From assembly GCF_010994035.1 (NCBI RefSeq), contig NZ_WIXN01000001.1, positions 124,001 to 188,000 on the forward strand: a DNA stretch of 64,000 bases, written 5' to 3'. A program made the translations under genes and the position numbers. The notes beneath the pieces are model-generated. The model saw only the letters and a list, made by a program, of their open reading frames with translations, did no database searches and was not told the origin of the DNA. This DNA is from Virgibacillus aidingensis. GTDB taxonomy: Bacteria; Bacillota; Bacilli; Bacillales; Amphibacillaceae. This document shows positions 25,932 through 36,142 of this stretch, piece after piece (position 1 is the stretch's first letter; each line of letters opens with the position of its first letter).

Positions 25932-26606
25932 ATGGAAAATGATTGGGGTATAGCGATGGATGCCTTATCCAAAGTTACTGTTTTTTCAAATCCAAATAAC
26001 GGGCCAGTAACCATAAAGGGTGGAACTGATGATTTGAAGTGTGTTGGTGCAGGAACAGATGCGGCTGTTTTTCAATCTTTAAAAGCTCCTGAATTTGCGT
26101 TTAAAAAGTATGCCAAAGACAAAACAGCTAAAGTAAAAGTTGAAGCAAATGTGTACCAGAAATTAGGTGACTCCCCATTCTTTTCAACATATTTTGCTTC
26201 TTATGATGAATACCTCGTTATAAGCTACGAAAAAGGGAAAACGCTCTTCGACTGCGTGCTGCAAGGGATTCACATTCCAAAGCAAGTGATACATGATGTG
26301 GAGGATGCAAGAAAATATGTTCGTTCCAAGGGGCTTAACCCGCGTGATATCCATTTGAAGAATATTCTTCTGCAAAACGGAAGAGCAAAAATACTTGATG
26401 TCTCTGAATACATCCTGTCAGGTAATGATTTCAGGTGGGAGCATCTAAAAAAAGGATATGAACAATACTATCATTTAATTGATGGGAAGCCTGTACCGTT
26501 TTGGTTAGCAGAAACGATTCGAAAGTGGTATAACCAGCGGAATAAATATTTTTCTTCATTTGACGAGTTTATAAAATTCGTTGTGAATTTTTTGCATAAA
26601 AATTAG
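25932..26606 (+). CDS. Serine/threonine kinase-like protein (YrzF type)
   Basis: The 224-aa protein has a shortened protein-kinase fold. A loop VGAGTDAAVFQSLKAPEFAF near residue 35 stands in for the Gly-rich loop and beta-3 Lys (KKYAKD). The catalytic loop near 136 is NPRDIHLKNILL, with Asp and Asn kept but HRD changed to PRD. The DFG motif is replaced by DVS (KILDVSEYI). Bacillus YrzF/YrzF-like proteins share these features. It may be a weak kinase or a pseudokinase. AGGAAAGG precedes the ATG. The partner is unknown. Confidence 0.7.
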   Translation: MENDWGIAMDALSKVTVFSNPNNGPVTIKGGTDDLKCVGAGTDAAVFQSLKAPEFAFKKYAKDKTAKVKVEANVYQKLGDSPFFSTYFASYDEYLVISYEKGKTLFDCVLQGIHIPKQVIHDVEDARKYVRSKGLNPRDIHLKNILLQNGRAKILDVSEYILSGNDFRWEHLKKGYEQYYHLIDGKPVPFWLAETIRKWYNQRNKYFSSFDEFIKFVVNFLHKN

Positions 26607-27044
26607 GGAACCAGTCCGCTTCATACAAATCATTTATACATGAATGGATATTCGCCGAATATGGGGGAATGAAATAAATGCTTGGAATATTTAATGCCAA
26701 GCGTTTTGAATGTTGTAAAACACAATGCCGAAATTCTTTTTCAACTGTTTAAGGTGTAAAACAGATTTTTTTACAGTGCCAACGCAGGAAACCCCTACAA
26801 ATCTTCATCAAATGCACACTCCAAATCGATTGAAACATGTTAATCAAATTTCACCTCTATATTTCCTATCTCCTGGCCTTCTATGCAAATGTTAAGGAAA
26901 CCTATATATCAGGTCTTATAAGAATTACAGCAAAAAAAATTATGTGTGGAATAAATATATCGATTTTTGCTCTTGAAATTTTTCGTTTCTCGAAAGGGTC
27001 TGCTATACTATGAAGTAATTCTGTAAGTGAAGGTTGGAATCAGG
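26607..27044. promoter_or_regulatory. Gap with MFS promoter and inverted repeat
   Basis: Just before the MFS gene an extended -10 (TGC-TATACT) is preceded by TTTCG-N5-CGAAA (26981-26995), a likely operator near the -35 position. A 24-codon Cys-containing ORF with a GGGGGAA site (26678-26752) also exists, but I would not call it a gene. The rest shows nothing. Confidence 0.4.
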
Positions 27045-28427
27045 ATGAATGAGGAAGAACGAAAAAAGATTAATAGAATTCCTTTAATGCTTGTACTTAT
27101 ATCCGGTGCGTTTGTAGCTATTTTGAATCAAACACTGCTGGCTACCGCACTTCCGCATATGATGAGTGATTTGAATGTTGATGCGAATCGGGCACAATGG
27201 CTGCAATCAATCTTTATGCTTGTAAATGGCGTGATGATCCCGATTACTGCTTTTTTAATTGAACGATTTTCTACCAGAGGGCTGTTCCTGACGGCGATGG
27301 GTTTATTTGCTTTTGGTACACTGGTATGCGCGGTTTCCCCGAATTTTGAAATATTGCTTGCCGGACGGGTTTTCCAGGCCTCCGGGGCAGGAATCATGAT
27401 GCCGTTAATGCAAACCATCCTATTTCTCGTCTATCCGGTGGAAAGCCGGGGGAAGGCCATGGGTTATTTTGGCCTGGTCATTGCATTTGCGCCGGCTATT
27501 GGACCGACGTTATCAGGTTATTTAGTCGAAAACTTTCATTGGAGCAGCTTGTTTTATGTTGTGCTGCCAATCGCAATTATTGATTTAGTTGTTGCTTATT
27601 TTATCCTGAAAAATATTACCAAACAGACGTTTCCGAAAGTGGATATTCTGTCGATTATTTTATCCACGTTTGGGTTTGGCGGCCTGCTTTACGGCTTCAG
27701 CATTGCCGGGAGTGCGGGATGGACTTCAACGGAGACAATCGTTTCTCTCATTATAGGAGCTATCACGGTCTCTTTATTTATTTACAGACAGCTTAAATTG
27801 GAAACGCCAATTTTGGAGTTTCGGATTTTCCAGTATAAAACATTTACATTAGCTACATCAATCGGCATGATTTCTTTCATGTCCATGATCGGCGGAGCGA
27901 TTATTTTACCGATTTATATGCAGGATATGCTGGGATTTACTGCGCTTGAATCCGGCTTAATGCTTTTACCCGGGGCATTATTAATGGGTGTCATGAACCC
28001 GGTCAATGGCACGTTATTTGATAGATTTGGGGGGAGATGGCTGCTTACCGCAGGCTCCCTGGGAGTGGTCATTACAACTTTTATGTTTACGAATCTGGAT
28101 GACTCAACTACATTCGTTTATTTAGCGATTGTTAACGCATTTCGTATGCTGTTCATTTCGATGATTATGATGCCTTCTACTACAGCAGGACTCAATGCGC
28201 TGCCTGAAAGAGTGCTGCCGCATGGTACTGCGATGAATAATACATTAAGACAAATGTCCGGTGCGGTTGGGACGGCAATGCTTGTATCGGTAATGACTTA
28301 CCAGACCATTCCCGGAGAGGGTATTATGGGCGAAATTCATGGTGTGAATGCTTCCTTTACAGTAGCTTCTATTATAGCTGTGGCAGGATTTGTTCTTTCA
28401 TTGTTTATAAGGGATACGAGACGCTGA
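27045..28427 (+). CDS. MFS multidrug transporter, DHA2/EmrB-QacA family
   Basis: The 460-aa membrane protein has 14 predicted helices and DHA2 motifs: ILNQTLLATALPHMMSDLNV near residue 26, QWLQSIFMLVNGVMIPITAF near 53, and the motif C-like GYFGLVIAFAPAIGPTLSGY near 140. It would expel drugs or toxic compounds with protons. The ATG at 27045 gives the usual N-terminus; an in-frame GTG at 27027 is possible. No companion regulator lies nearby, although an inverted repeat precedes the promoter. Confidence 0.88.
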   Translation: MNEEERKKINRIPLMLVLISGAFVAILNQTLLATALPHMMSDLNVDANRAQWLQSIFMLVNGVMIPITAFLIERFSTRGLFLTAMGLFAFGTLVCAVSPNFEILLAGRVFQASGAGIMMPLMQTILFLVYPVESRGKAMGYFGLVIAFAPAIGPTLSGYLVENFHWSSLFYVVLPIAIIDLVVAYFILKNITKQTFPKVDILSIILSTFGFGGLLYGFSIAGSAGWTSTETIVSLIIGAITVSLFIYRQLKLETPILEFRIFQYKTFTLATSIGMISFMSMIGGAIILPIYMQDMLGFTALESGLMLLPGALLMGVMNPVNGTLFDRFGGRWLLTAGSLGVVITTFMFTNLDDSTTFVYLAIVNAFRMLFISMIMMPSTTAGLNALPERVLPHGTAMNNTLRQMSGAVGTAMLVSVMTYQTIPGEGIMGEIHGVNASFTVASIIAVAGFVLSLFIRDTRR

Positions 28428-28569
28428 TGAGCTTAAAGATTAGCAGGAGAATAATGGCATAATAGTTATATGAAGTAATGGGGTGCTATGAAGTTATTTT
28501 TTTAACCAGGAAAGAAAAGGGCAAACTGTCTCGAGTACATGGTTTGGGAAAAAATGCCCGTCTTATGTA

Positions 28570-28680
28570 TCAGGTGCCATGAAAACGGGACCCCTTCATA
28601 GAGTTCTGCCCTTCATCTTCCTTTACAGAATCCAAAAATTCTTCCAATGAATACAATTTATTTTTATACAGCTGTGACAT
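28570..28680 (-). CDS. Small 36-aa protein, unknown
   Basis: The ATG at 28680 has AAGGAG 6 nt upstream, giving a hydrophilic peptide (SQLYKNKLYSLEEFLDSVKE near the start, ending SRFHGT). The good ribosome binding site supports translation. The pattern LEEFLDSVKEDE looks like a short amphipathic helix as in small regulatory peptides. I do not recognise it. It lies downstream of the threonine operon terminator on the same strand. Confidence 0.45.
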   Translation of the reverse strand: MSQLYKNKLYSLEEFLDSVKEDEGQNSMKGSRFHGT

Positions 28681-28748
28681 GTACTTAACTCCTTTCTTCG
28701 TATGTCTTACTAAGATACTATCGATCTTTGCAATAAGGATGCCAGAAC

Positions 28749-28793
28749 AAACGCCCATACATTGATAAAAAGAGATTCAATGCATGAGCGTTT
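28749..28793 (-). terminator. Terminator of the threonine operon
   Basis: Imperfect 16-bp stem (AACGCTCATGCATTGA pairing with TCAATGTATGGGCGTT on the minus strand) right after thrB. Confidence 0.75.
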
Positions 28794-28802
28794 CTGTTTA
28801 CC

Positions 28803-29699
28803 TTACAAATATTCCACTCGAACTCCGGTCTGTTCCATTTCAAGTACATGAACCTGATGTTCCTTGAATTTTGCCTGCTGCAGTTTTGCTATGCTTGTCC
28901 CTTCTCCTTTTGGCACAAAAGAGATCAGGGAGGGTCCTGCCCCGCTAATTACCGTCCCATAAGCCCCATGTTCTTTTGCTGTTTGTTTTATTTCAGCGTA
29001 ATTTAAAATAAGTTCAGCACGATAGGGTTCGTGGAACAAATCCTTTTCCATCATGTTTCCGGCAAGTTTATAATCACCGGTTAACAGCGCGGCAATCATG
29101 ACATTGCTGATACTATTGGCCTTTACAGCTAATTCTTTGGAGAAGCTTTTAGGAAGTACTTCCCTTGCAGTTTCAGTTTTCAGCTCGACCATTGGAACAT
29201 AAAGAATCAGATCCACGTTCAGTGATGATAATCTTGCAAAAGGGACTGTTTTATCCTCCGGTCTGGCCGCGATAATCAGTCCTCCAAGCAGCGCGGGAGC
29301 AACATTATCGGGATGACCTTCTATTTCAGTTGCAGCTTTTAACTTTTCAACCTCGGTTAAATGAAGACTGCAAACCTGATTGGCTAATTCAATACCGGCA
29401 ATTACTGCGGAGGCGCTGCTGCCGAGGCCGCGTGCGAGTGGAATATCGCTTTTCATTTGTACTTTGCAGGGGGGCAGCTGTTTATCATACTGATCAGCAA
29501 TCTTTTTAGCAACCTGGTAAATAAAATGTGCTTCATAAGAGGTGGATTCCGGCAGGAGAGGGGAATGATGTTCAAACGCCCACTTCCCGGCTCCTTCCAC
29601 ATGTAATGTTAAATACAAATTTAAGGCCAGTCCTGCTGAGTCGAAAGCAGGACCGATATTTGCCGAACTGGCTGGAACCGTAATACGGAAGGAACTCAT
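28803..29699 (-). CDS. thrB: Homoserine kinase
   Basis: Phosphorylates homoserine with ATP, the fourth step of threonine synthesis. The 298-aa GHMP kinase has the N-terminal [20 protein letters not shown], the ATP loop [20 protein letters not shown] near residue 87 and the C-terminal [15 protein letters not shown] near 255. Its ATG overlaps the thrC stop by 4 bp, so translation is coupled. It is the last gene of hom-thrC-thrB. Confidence 0.97.
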   Translation of the reverse strand: MSSFRITVPASSANIGPAFDSAGLALNLYLTLHVEGAGKWAFEHHSPLLPESTSYEAHFIYQVAKKIADQYDKQLPPCKVQMKSDIPLARGLGSSASAVIAGIELANQVCSLHLTEVEKLKAATEIEGHPDNVAPALLGGLIIAARPEDKTVPFARLSSLNVDLILYVPMVELKTETAREVLPKSFSKELAVKANSISNVMIAALLTGDYKLAGNMMEKDLFHEPYRAELILNYAEIKQTAKEHGAYGTVISGAGPSLISFVPKGEGTSIAKLQQAKFKEHQVHVLEMEQTGVRVEYL

Positions 29700-30757
29700 A
29701 GTTTCACCTTGTTTTCCAAATACTCCATCACTGCTTTCTCATCATTTGGCAGTGCTGTCGGCTTGATTTCCAGCTGATCAATCGCAGTTTGCGGATCTTT
29801 TAATCCATTACCTGTAAGGACAGCAACCACTTTGCTGCCTTTCTCAATCGTTCCTTCCCTGCATTGCTGAATCAAACCTGCTACCGAAGCACTTGAAGCA
29901 GGTTCGGCAAAAATACCTTCCTTTTCCGCCAGTAATTTATATGCGTGTTTCATTTCATCATCTGTTACCGAATGGATAGCCCCATTGGACTCGTCTCTTG
30001 CCTGAACAGCAAGATCCCAGCTGGCAGGGTTTCCGATCCGGATCGCGGTGGCAATAGTTTCCGGCTGTTCAATCACTTGATTGTTTACAATTGCTGCCGC
30101 TCCTTCTGCCTCAAAACCGAACATTTTCGGAAGGCCTGTTTGTTTTAATTCATGATACTCCTTAAACCCTTTCCAATAGGCACTGATATTTCCCGCATTT
30201 CCGACCGGAATAGCAAGGACATCAGGAGCTTGTCCCAGCTGATCACAAACTTCAAAAGCGGCAGTTTTCTGTCCTTCCAGCCGGTACGGGTTTACTGAGT
30301 TGACCAAAGTGACATCTGTTTTTCTGCTTAGCTCGCGTACCATTTTCAATGCTTCATCAAAATTGCCGTCAATTTCGACTATCTCCGCACCATACATAAT
30401 GGCCTGCGCCAGTTTGCCGAGTGCAACCTTTCCTTTTGGGATAACGATAATGGCGTTTACACCTGCTCTGGCAGCATAGGCTGCCGCAGAAGCGGAAGTA
30501 TTCCCTGTAGAAGCACATATAATAGACTTGCTTCCTTCTTCTATAGCCTTTGCAACTGCAACTACCATGCCGCGGTCTTTAAATGACCCGGTCGGGTTGG
30601 CGCCTTCCACTTTTCCATATAATTCGATCCCCAATTCCTCCGATAGCTTTGATAGGTGGACGAGTGGAGTATTGCCTTCCTGCAGTGAGAGCCCGGGTGT
30701 TTTTTCCGTCACAGGTAAATTTGATTTATAATGTTTCAGCAGTCCCGGCCAATTCAT
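29696..30757 (-). CDS. thrC: Threonine synthase
   Basis: Converts O-phosphohomoserine to threonine with pyridoxal phosphate. The 353-aa protein has the PLP lysine in [11 protein letters not shown] near residue 56, the loop [20 protein letters not shown] near 80 and the phosphate-binding glycine run [13 protein letters not shown] near 185. AAGGGG lies 9 nt before the ATG at 30757; an in-frame ATG 9 bp earlier sits right behind that site. The start overlaps hom by 32 bp. Confidence 0.97.
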   Translation of the reverse strand: MNWPGLLKHYKSNLPVTEKTPGLSLQEGNTPLVHLSKLSEELGIELYGKVEGANPTGSFKDRGMVVAVAKAIEEGSKSIICASTGNTSASAAAYAARAGVNAIIVIPKGKVALGKLAQAIMYGAEIVEIDGNFDEALKMVRELSRKTDVTLVNSVNPYRLEGQKTAAFEVCDQLGQAPDVLAIPVGNAGNISAYWKGFKEYHELKQTGLPKMFGFEAEGAAAIVNNQVIEQPETIATAIRIGNPASWDLAVQARDESNGAIHSVTDDEMKHAYKLLAEKEGIFAEPASSASVAGLIQQCREGTIEKGSKVVAVLTGNGLKDPQTAIDQLEIKPTALPNDEKAVMEYLENKVKL

Positions 30758-32054
30758 CGTCAACATCCCCTTCTACTTTATAATGGCTTTTTATATCCAA
30801 AACAACATCAAGTCTGTAAAGCTCTTCCATCGCCTTTCTGAAGCTGCCCAAAGTGGTTTCATGGGTAACAAAAATTATTTCAGCCAAGTCGAGCTTTTTC
30901 ATCGGTGTCTGAAGGATTCGTTTAAAACTAATATCATGCTCATGAAACAGCGAAGAAATCGTAGAAAAAACCCCAGCTTCATCTTTGACATGAAGCCGCA
31001 TATAAAAATCGGAGTATTGTTCCTCCGGAGACTTTAATTTTCGTTCGAACCTTAAAGGAACAGCCTGGGCACCGTTTACATTTAAACGAATATTTTTTGT
31101 TATGGAAACAATATCGGAAACCACAGCTGTCGCAGTTGGCATGCTTCCTGCTCCCGGTCCGTAAAACATGGTTTCCCCCACTGCTTCACCGTATACATAT
31201 ACCGCATTATACTCATCTTTCACTTGTGCTAAAGGATGGCTTTTTGCAAGTAAGGTCGGCTGAACATGTACTTCCACCTGTTCATCCTCGCACTGGGCAA
31301 AGCCAATCAGCTTCATATTATAACCCAGCTTATCCCCATAATGAATATCCTCCAGATCTACATGGGAAATCCCCTTTACCTCTACATCGTCCAAGGAAAC
31401 ATTTGTAGAGAAAGACAATCTTCCTAATATTGCCATTTTCCTGGCAGCATCCAAACCTTCTACATCAGCGGTAGGGTCTGCTTCAGCAAACCCAAGCTCC
31501 TGTGCTTCATTCAGTGCGTCTGTGTAAGAAACACCTTCCTTGCTCATTTTTGTCAATATATAATTTGTCGTTCCGTTTACAATGCCCATAACCTTTTGAA
31601 TCCGGTCGGAAGAAAGTCCTTCTGCAATTCCTCTTAAAATAGGGATGCCGCCGGCTACACTTGCTTCATAATAAAAATCGCACTTGTTTTCTGTTGCTGT
31701 TTCCTGTAGTTCTATCCCATGAAGTGCGACCAGGTCTTTGTTTGCAGTTACCACATGTTTTTTTGCAGCAAATGCTTTTAAAATATGCTTGTATGACTCT
31801 TCAATTCCACCCATTACTTCTACAATGATATCAATTTCCGGATCATTTAATATATCATCGGGATTTGTGGTAAGTAACGTTCGATTCAGGTTTACATCAC
31901 GTGCCTTATCGGGGTTGCGGACAAGCACACTTTTTACCTGCACAGCACAGCCCAGCTTATGTGCAAGTTCTTTTTGATGATTTTCAATTAACTTAATTAC
32001 TCCTGAACCAACTACGCCTAAACCCAATAAACCAATCGAAACATTGCTTTCCAC
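30726..32054 (-). CDS. hom: Homoserine dehydrogenase
   Basis: Reduces aspartate semialdehyde to homoserine with NAD(P)H. The 442-aa protein has the N-terminal nucleotide fold ([20 protein letters not shown]), the catalytic block [20 protein letters not shown] near residue 195 and a C-terminal ACT domain (about 355-425, [20 protein letters not shown]) for feedback control by threonine. It heads hom-thrC-thrB. Confidence 0.97.
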   Translation of the reverse strand: MESNVSIGLLGLGVVGSGVIKLIENHQKELAHKLGCAVQVKSVLVRNPDKARDVNLNRTLLTTNPDDILNDPEIDIIVEVMGGIEESYKHILKAFAAKKHVVTANKDLVALHGIELQETATENKCDFYYEASVAGGIPILRGIAEGLSSDRIQKVMGIVNGTTNYILTKMSKEGVSYTDALNEAQELGFAEADPTADVEGLDAARKMAILGRLSFSTNVSLDDVEVKGISHVDLEDIHYGDKLGYNMKLIGFAQCEDEQVEVHVQPTLLAKSHPLAQVKDEYNAVYVYGEAVGETMFYGPGAGSMPTATAVVSDIVSITKNIRLNVNGAQAVPLRFERKLKSPEEQYSDFYMRLHVKDEAGVFSTISSLFHEHDISFKRILQTPMKKLDLAEIIFVTHETTLGSFRKAMEELYRLDVVLDIKSHYKVEGDVDDELAGTAETL

Positions 32055-32136
32055 ACCATCACCTCATTATGTATTTTAATAGCTATTAAATCACGAAAAG
32101 CCACTCATGGCAATAGTGAATTTTCGCAATTATAAA

Positions 32137-32150
32137 TAAAAGCGCTTACA
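32137..32150. promoter_or_regulatory. Candidate CcpA site (cre)
   Basis: TAAAAGCGCTTACA matches the cre consensus TGWAANCGNTNWCA at 13 of 14 positions. It lies 83 bp upstream of hom and 77 bp upstream of the divergent small membrane gene, so either could be controlled by carbon catabolite repression. Confidence 0.5.
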
Positions 32151-32226
32151 TTATAAGAAATTCGTGAACCAATGATACCGGAAAGCAATAAACTAATAAA
32201 AAAAAATGAATTGTGGGGGTAACAGT

Positions 32227-32373
32227 ATGAATCTCGCAAATACAGGAATTGCGTTTATCACTTGCTTATTACTTGGCGCGGGAATTGGGCTGCTTTTGGG
32301 AAATTTGGAAGCAGGAGGTGCCATTGGGCTTGGTGCAGGACTTATTTTTGTTGCTGTTTTTCGGAAAAAATGA
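32227..32373 (+). CDS. Small glycine-zipper membrane protein, 48 aa
   Basis: ATG with GGGGGT upstream opens a 48-codon frame. The product is two hydrophobic segments rich in spaced glycines (LLLGAGIGLLLGN and GGAIGLGAGLIFVAVF) and ends in basic RKK, a glycine-zipper pattern that packs membrane helices. It is divergent from hom. Function unknown. The next 300 bp (32374-32676) hold nothing convincing. Confidence 0.65.
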   Translation: MNLANTGIAFITCLLLGAGIGLLLGNLEAGGAIGLGAGLIFVAVFRKK

Positions 32374-32676
32374 GTTCCGGGCTTTATATTTTTTGTCAAT
32401 GGGTATCCATATGATAAAAAATAACGAATGAACGAATTAAGTGGGCAGCCCCGAAAAAAGTATATAAAATAAACTAATTTCATTGGTGCGATATAAAACA
32501 AACAGAGCCATGATTGTACTTTTATCAATAAGGAGACCATTGAAGCTGTTGTCATCCCTGAAAATTTATCGGAAGGCAGAAGATGTTACAGAGAACAAGA
32601 AATGCAGGATGAATGGCGGAGAAATTGTCAAAATAAAGACAAGCATTTTGCGAGAAAGATTTAAAGAAGGGTGTTT

Positions 32677-33024
32677 ATGTCGAAAAAGAAAATTGAACAA
32701 AGGGTTCGTCAAAAAGCAACTGAGTTAATAGAAGAAAAAGGCTATATCAGTCCGGTAGACCTGCTTGTGAAAATGGACAGGCTGACACCGAAGCAGGTGG
32801 AGGATTGGCGATTTAATCGGATACCATATTTGGAACGGGTGACAGTTGGAGGACTTGGGAAATTAAATCACACATTGAATTCATTACAAAAGTTTGCTGA
32901 AGAGCTAAACCTCAATCCATCCTTTACTGTATATAAATCCTGGGGAAAAGGCCGAAGAAGCTGCTGCAGTTTTCAAAATCCGGGAGTAACTATATGGAGG
33001 AACGTTATTCCACACATTATATAA
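32677..33024 (+). CDS. Conserved protein of unknown function, 115 aa
   Basis: The ATG at 32677 with AAGAAGGG upstream begins a basic helical protein (KKKIEQRVRQKATELIEEKG, then SPVDLLVKMDRLTPKQVEDW, then IPYLERVTVGGLGKLNHTLN). The N-terminal half looks like a small winged-helix or helix bundle. I recall similar unannotated Bacillaceae proteins that share the PYLERV..NL.KLN block, but no function. It appears to be a single gene. Confidence 0.65.
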   Translation: MSKKKIEQRVRQKATELIEEKGYISPVDLLVKMDRLTPKQVEDWRFNRIPYLERVTVGGLGKLNHTLNSLQKFAEELNLNPSFTVYKSWGKGRRSCCSFQNPGVTIWRNVIPHII

Positions 33025-33159
33025 GAAGGAAACAAGATAAAGGCCTATTACCATCATACAGTGATCAGTAGTTGGCCGAATTTTCCGTCTTAATATTATT
33101 ACCATATTGTAACGGTTTTTTAAAACAGAAATTTGCTGTATAAATCGGAAAAATCTTTC

Positions 33160-33192
33160 CCAAAATAAAACAGCTGCCTTCACCGGCAGCTG
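33160..33192 (-). terminator. Terminator of the betaine-binding-protein gene
   Basis: CAGCTGCC/GGCAGCTG stem with a T-rich tract on the minus strand, directly after the stop codon. Confidence 0.8.
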
Positions 33193-33198
33193 CTCTCA

Positions 33199-34182
33199 TT
33201 ATAGCGAATCCATAACATTTTGGGCAATATCCTCAGGTACCCACTCTGTCCAAATATCTTCATAGTTTTTAAGGAACCAAACAGCGGCTTCATCTTCATC
33301 CGCACTATTTTCGATCATATAATGTACACCTTCTTCAATAACCGGACTGGTCATAGAATAATTCTCCAGAAATTCAATGACTTCAGGCTCCTGATCCGGA
33401 AACTCGTGATGCGCCAGGATCATCACTTCTTGAGAAGGGTGAGCTGTCAGCTTTGTTTCCCTCCATTCCTCCTCATTATATTCAGCTTCTTCCAATATGG
33501 TAAGATCATACATTGCCGTAGTGGCTGTCGGAGACCATGTATAACCTACCCAAGGTTCACCATTCGAATACGCAGACTCCAGTGATGCCAGCATTGCTCC
33601 CTGGGACCCGGGGCTGAATAAATTATACATTTCATCCAATCCATAGCCATAGAATTTTTCTTCAATTATTTCTGAAACATTCCAGGCGCTGGGTCCATTA
33701 TAAAATCTCCCTTTTGAAGGGTCCTCGGGATCCTGAAAAAGCTCCGGATAATCTTTTAAATCCTCTATAGTTCTTAAATCAGGTGCCATGGGTTCAATGC
33801 CGCGTTCCTCGTCACCTTCTATAACATAGGTGGGAACCCAGGTGCCGCTTTGTGTGTCATCAAAATTGATGCCTACATCTACTACATCCCCGGACTCGAT
33901 AGCTGCTTCATATAATTCCCAGGAAGTGTCAGGCCAAAGTTCCATATACACATGAACTTCTCCCTGCCGTAAGCCTTGGATGACTGCTGAAGTGGATCCG
34001 GATATTTCATCTGTCTGATATCCATACCCGTCTTCCAATATCTTTTGGGCAATGCCATTGTGAAGTCTCAGGCTGTCCCAATCCCCGCCGCCAAATAGAA
34101 TTGTTTCATTGGTATCGGTATCCGTACAAGCTGCTAGCAGTACAGTAAAAAGCAGAATTAGTGAAAAAATGTGTTTTTTCAT
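33199..34182 (-). CDS. Glycine betaine/choline-type substrate-binding lipoprotein (OpuAC/ProX-like)
   Basis: The 327-aa protein starts with a lipoprotein signal (MKKHIFSLILLFTVLLAACT; lipobox LAAC, Cys19), so it is anchored outside the membrane. The mature part has the quaternary-amine binding-protein pattern: TILFGGGDWDSLRLHNGIAQ near residue 27, YQTDEISGSTSAVIQGLRQG, EVHVYMELWPDTSWELY, and many Trp residues able to form an aromatic cage. No ATPase or permease gene adjoins it, so it is an orphan that must use a transporter elsewhere. AAGGGGG precedes the ATG. Confidence 0.85.
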   Translation of the reverse strand: MKKHIFSLILLFTVLLAACTDTDTNETILFGGGDWDSLRLHNGIAQKILEDGYGYQTDEISGSTSAVIQGLRQGEVHVYMELWPDTSWELYEAAIESGDVVDVGINFDDTQSGTWVPTYVIEGDEERGIEPMAPDLRTIEDLKDYPELFQDPEDPSKGRFYNGPSAWNVSEIIEEKFYGYGLDEMYNLFSPGSQGAMLASLESAYSNGEPWVGYTWSPTATTAMYDLTILEEAEYNEEEWRETKLTAHPSQEVMILAHHEFPDQEPEVIEFLENYSMTSPVIEEGVHYMIENSADEDEAAVWFLKNYEDIWTEWVPEDIAQNVMDSL

Positions 34183-34453
34183 CCTCTTACCCCCCTTGTA
34201 AAATTTAATCTAAACAATCATAACAAAAAAACAAGTATATGTACTATTATTTTTATGTAAAACTTTTCTGTTAAATTGTACTCTATCCCTCGGACTGGTG
34301 GAGGCCATTTCTTGTTCACAAGATAATAATAAGAACTTACTTGTAGATATCTCCCGAATAAGCGGGCTTATCGGTCCCATTGATAATTTTAAAGGAGACT
34401 TTTTTCTATTTATGTTAAAATAACTCCAGAGGTTCCAAAGGGAGGAAAATGCT

Positions 34454-35275
34454 TTGCTTAATCATGCAAAATTACAAAAAGATGCAATGCGTGTACTGAA
34501 GGAGACGAGCAGGACGTTTTACATACCGATTAAATTGTTAAAACCTACCCTGAGAATGGCTGTCGGTTCTGCATACTTATGCATGCGGGCTATTGATGAA
34601 ATTGAAGATCACGAAATGCTTGATAAACAAATAAAGCAACATTTGCTTCGGGCAGCAAGAGAGCTTTTGCTGGAAGAAAACTTTGATAATACAGCATATA
34701 AACAGCTTATTAAGCCCCATGAAACGCTTTTGCCAGAGGTGACGACAAGGCTTGGAGATTGGGTCTCGGTATGTCCGGAAGGCATATCGTCCAAAGTGAA
34801 GGAGTCGACAAGTATCATGGCCGGCGGGATGGCAGATTGGGTGGAAAAGGATTTTATCGTAAAATCCAGAGAAGACCTGGATGACTATACTTATTATGTA
34901 GCAGGACTGGTTGGTGTAATGCTTTCTGATATTTGGGAATGGTATGATGGAACAGTAACAGACCGAAGTCTGGCCGTTGGATATGGAAGAGGGCTCCAGG
35001 CAGTGAATATGCTCAGGAATCAGGGAGAAGATGCAGCGCGCGGCGTGCAATTTATTCCTGATGGCTGGACGAGAGATGACATGTTTGCCTATGCAAAGGA
35101 CAAGCTGAATCAGGCAGATGAATATATCAAGGATATTCAAACAAAAAACATTATATTGTTTTGTAAGATTCCATTAGAATTGGCGAAGAAAACATTAAAA
35201 GCACTGGAAAGCGGCAAAGAAAAGATGTCGCGTGATGAAGTAGAGACCACCGTTGAACAAATTATGAAAGAATAG
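34454..35275 (+). CDS. Phytoene/squalene synthase family protein
   Basis: Condenses two prenyl diphosphates head to head (squalene, dehydrosqualene or phytoene type). The 273-aa protein has both Mg2+-binding Asp-rich motifs: AIDEIEDHE near residue 46 and NMLRNQGEDAARG near 186. Around them are AYLCMRAID and the YTYYVAGLVGVMLSDIW helix. The start is TTG at 34454, with GGAGG 8 nt upstream; the next in-frame ATG is 11 codons in. No carotenoid desaturase is nearby, so the product is unknown. It is followed closely by an RsbR-like gene. Confidence 0.88.
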   Translation: MLNHAKLQKDAMRVLKETSRTFYIPIKLLKPTLRMAVGSAYLCMRAIDEIEDHEMLDKQIKQHLLRAARELLLEENFDNTAYKQLIKPHETLLPEVTTRLGDWVSVCPEGISSKVKESTSIMAGGMADWVEKDFIVKSREDLDDYTYYVAGLVGVMLSDIWEWYDGTVTDRSLAVGYGRGLQAVNMLRNQGEDAARGVQFIPDGWTRDDMFAYAKDKLNQADEYIKDIQTKNIILFCKIPLELAKKTLKALESGKEKMSRDEVETTVEQIMKE

Positions 35276-35317
35276 ATTGTACGCTTCACAATCTGCAATC
35301 AAGGGAGGGATGCTGCA

Positions 35318-36142
35318 GTGTATGAGGGGGAAGATAAGGCAAGAAAAGAAATGCAGGTAATCAGCAATAAAGTGAAAGAAATAGAGCAGGACTTTACTAA
35401 AAAAATGGCTGCACACTTTTCACAGAAAAAAATGGTGTCAGATTCCATCCATGAATTTTTTGATATGTTAATTGAGAGATTTAATCAAAAAGATAAAAAA
35501 GCAATAATGAAAAAGGCTGTTGTCTATGGGAAAAATACAGGGGAAATGGCACTGAAACATGGTATTAAACTGGATGAAACCATCAATAGAATATCCACCA
35601 TCCGAAGAGAAATGTGGAACGAAATGAAAAAAATCATGCTTGAAGAACAGGTTTCATTGGAAACAGCACTGGAGACTGCAGATCATTTTGATCCTTTGTT
35701 CGACAAAGTCATATATGCATTAAGTACAGCATATATTGACTCCTATAAAGAAAACCTGGATCGGGCAGAGGAAGAGTTTTTAAAACTTTCTGCCCCAATT
35801 GTCACCATCATGGAGCGAGTTGCTGTACTTCCAATCATTGGCGGAATTGATGGGAATCGTGCGGAAATTTTAATGGACAAAGCATTGAAGGCAGCTGCCG
35901 AAAGAGAATTAAGCAAGTTATTTATTGACTTATCGGCAGTCACACTTATTGATACAATGGTCGCATATCATATCTACAAAATCGTTCAGTCTCTGGATTT
36001 AGTCGGCGTTTCCACTGTATTAGTGGGAATCCGTCCCGAAGTTACCCAGACTATGGTCGGTTTGGGCGTGGAGTTCGCAGAAATAAATACTTATGGTTCC
36101 CTGCAGCAGGCGTTATCCAAACAAATAACTTTTAATCATTAA
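35318..36142 (+). CDS. RsbR-type stressosome protein (RsbRD-like N-domain plus STAS)
   Basis: The 274-aa protein has a helical N-terminal sensor domain (about 15-145) like the RsbRD type rather than the globin fold of RsbRA. The C-terminal STAS domain (about 155-270: PIVTIMERVAVLPIIGGIDG, LFIDLSAVTLIDTMVAYHIY, GVSTVLVGIRPEVTQTMVGL) keeps both Thr positions (IDT and EVTQT) phosphorylated by RsbT in B. subtilis. It would join stressosomes controlling sigma-B. Translation starts at a GTG (35318) with AAGGGAGGG 8 nt upstream. It lies between a terpene synthase and an osmolyte transporter. Confidence 0.88.
   Translation: MYEGEDKARKEMQVISNKVKEIEQDFTKKMAAHFSQKKMVSDSIHEFFDMLIERFNQKDKKAIMKKAVVYGKNTGEMALKHGIKLDETINRISTIRREMWNEMKKIMLEEQVSLETALETADHFDPLFDKVIYALSTAYIDSYKENLDRAEEEFLKLSAPIVTIMERVAVLPIIGGIDGNRAEILMDKALKAAAERELSKLFIDLSAVTLIDTMVAYHIYKIVQSLDLVGVSTVLVGIRPEVTQTMVGLGVEFAEINTYGSLQQALSKQITFNH

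Noticed and set aside
26678-26752. 24-codon Cys-containing ORF with a GGGGGAA site
   Set aside because: Too short to support without conservation; mentioned only in the gap description.
32483-32728. 81-codon plus-strand frame before the 115-aa protein
   Set aside because: It overlaps the start of the better supported gene at 32677 and lacks a ribosome binding site.
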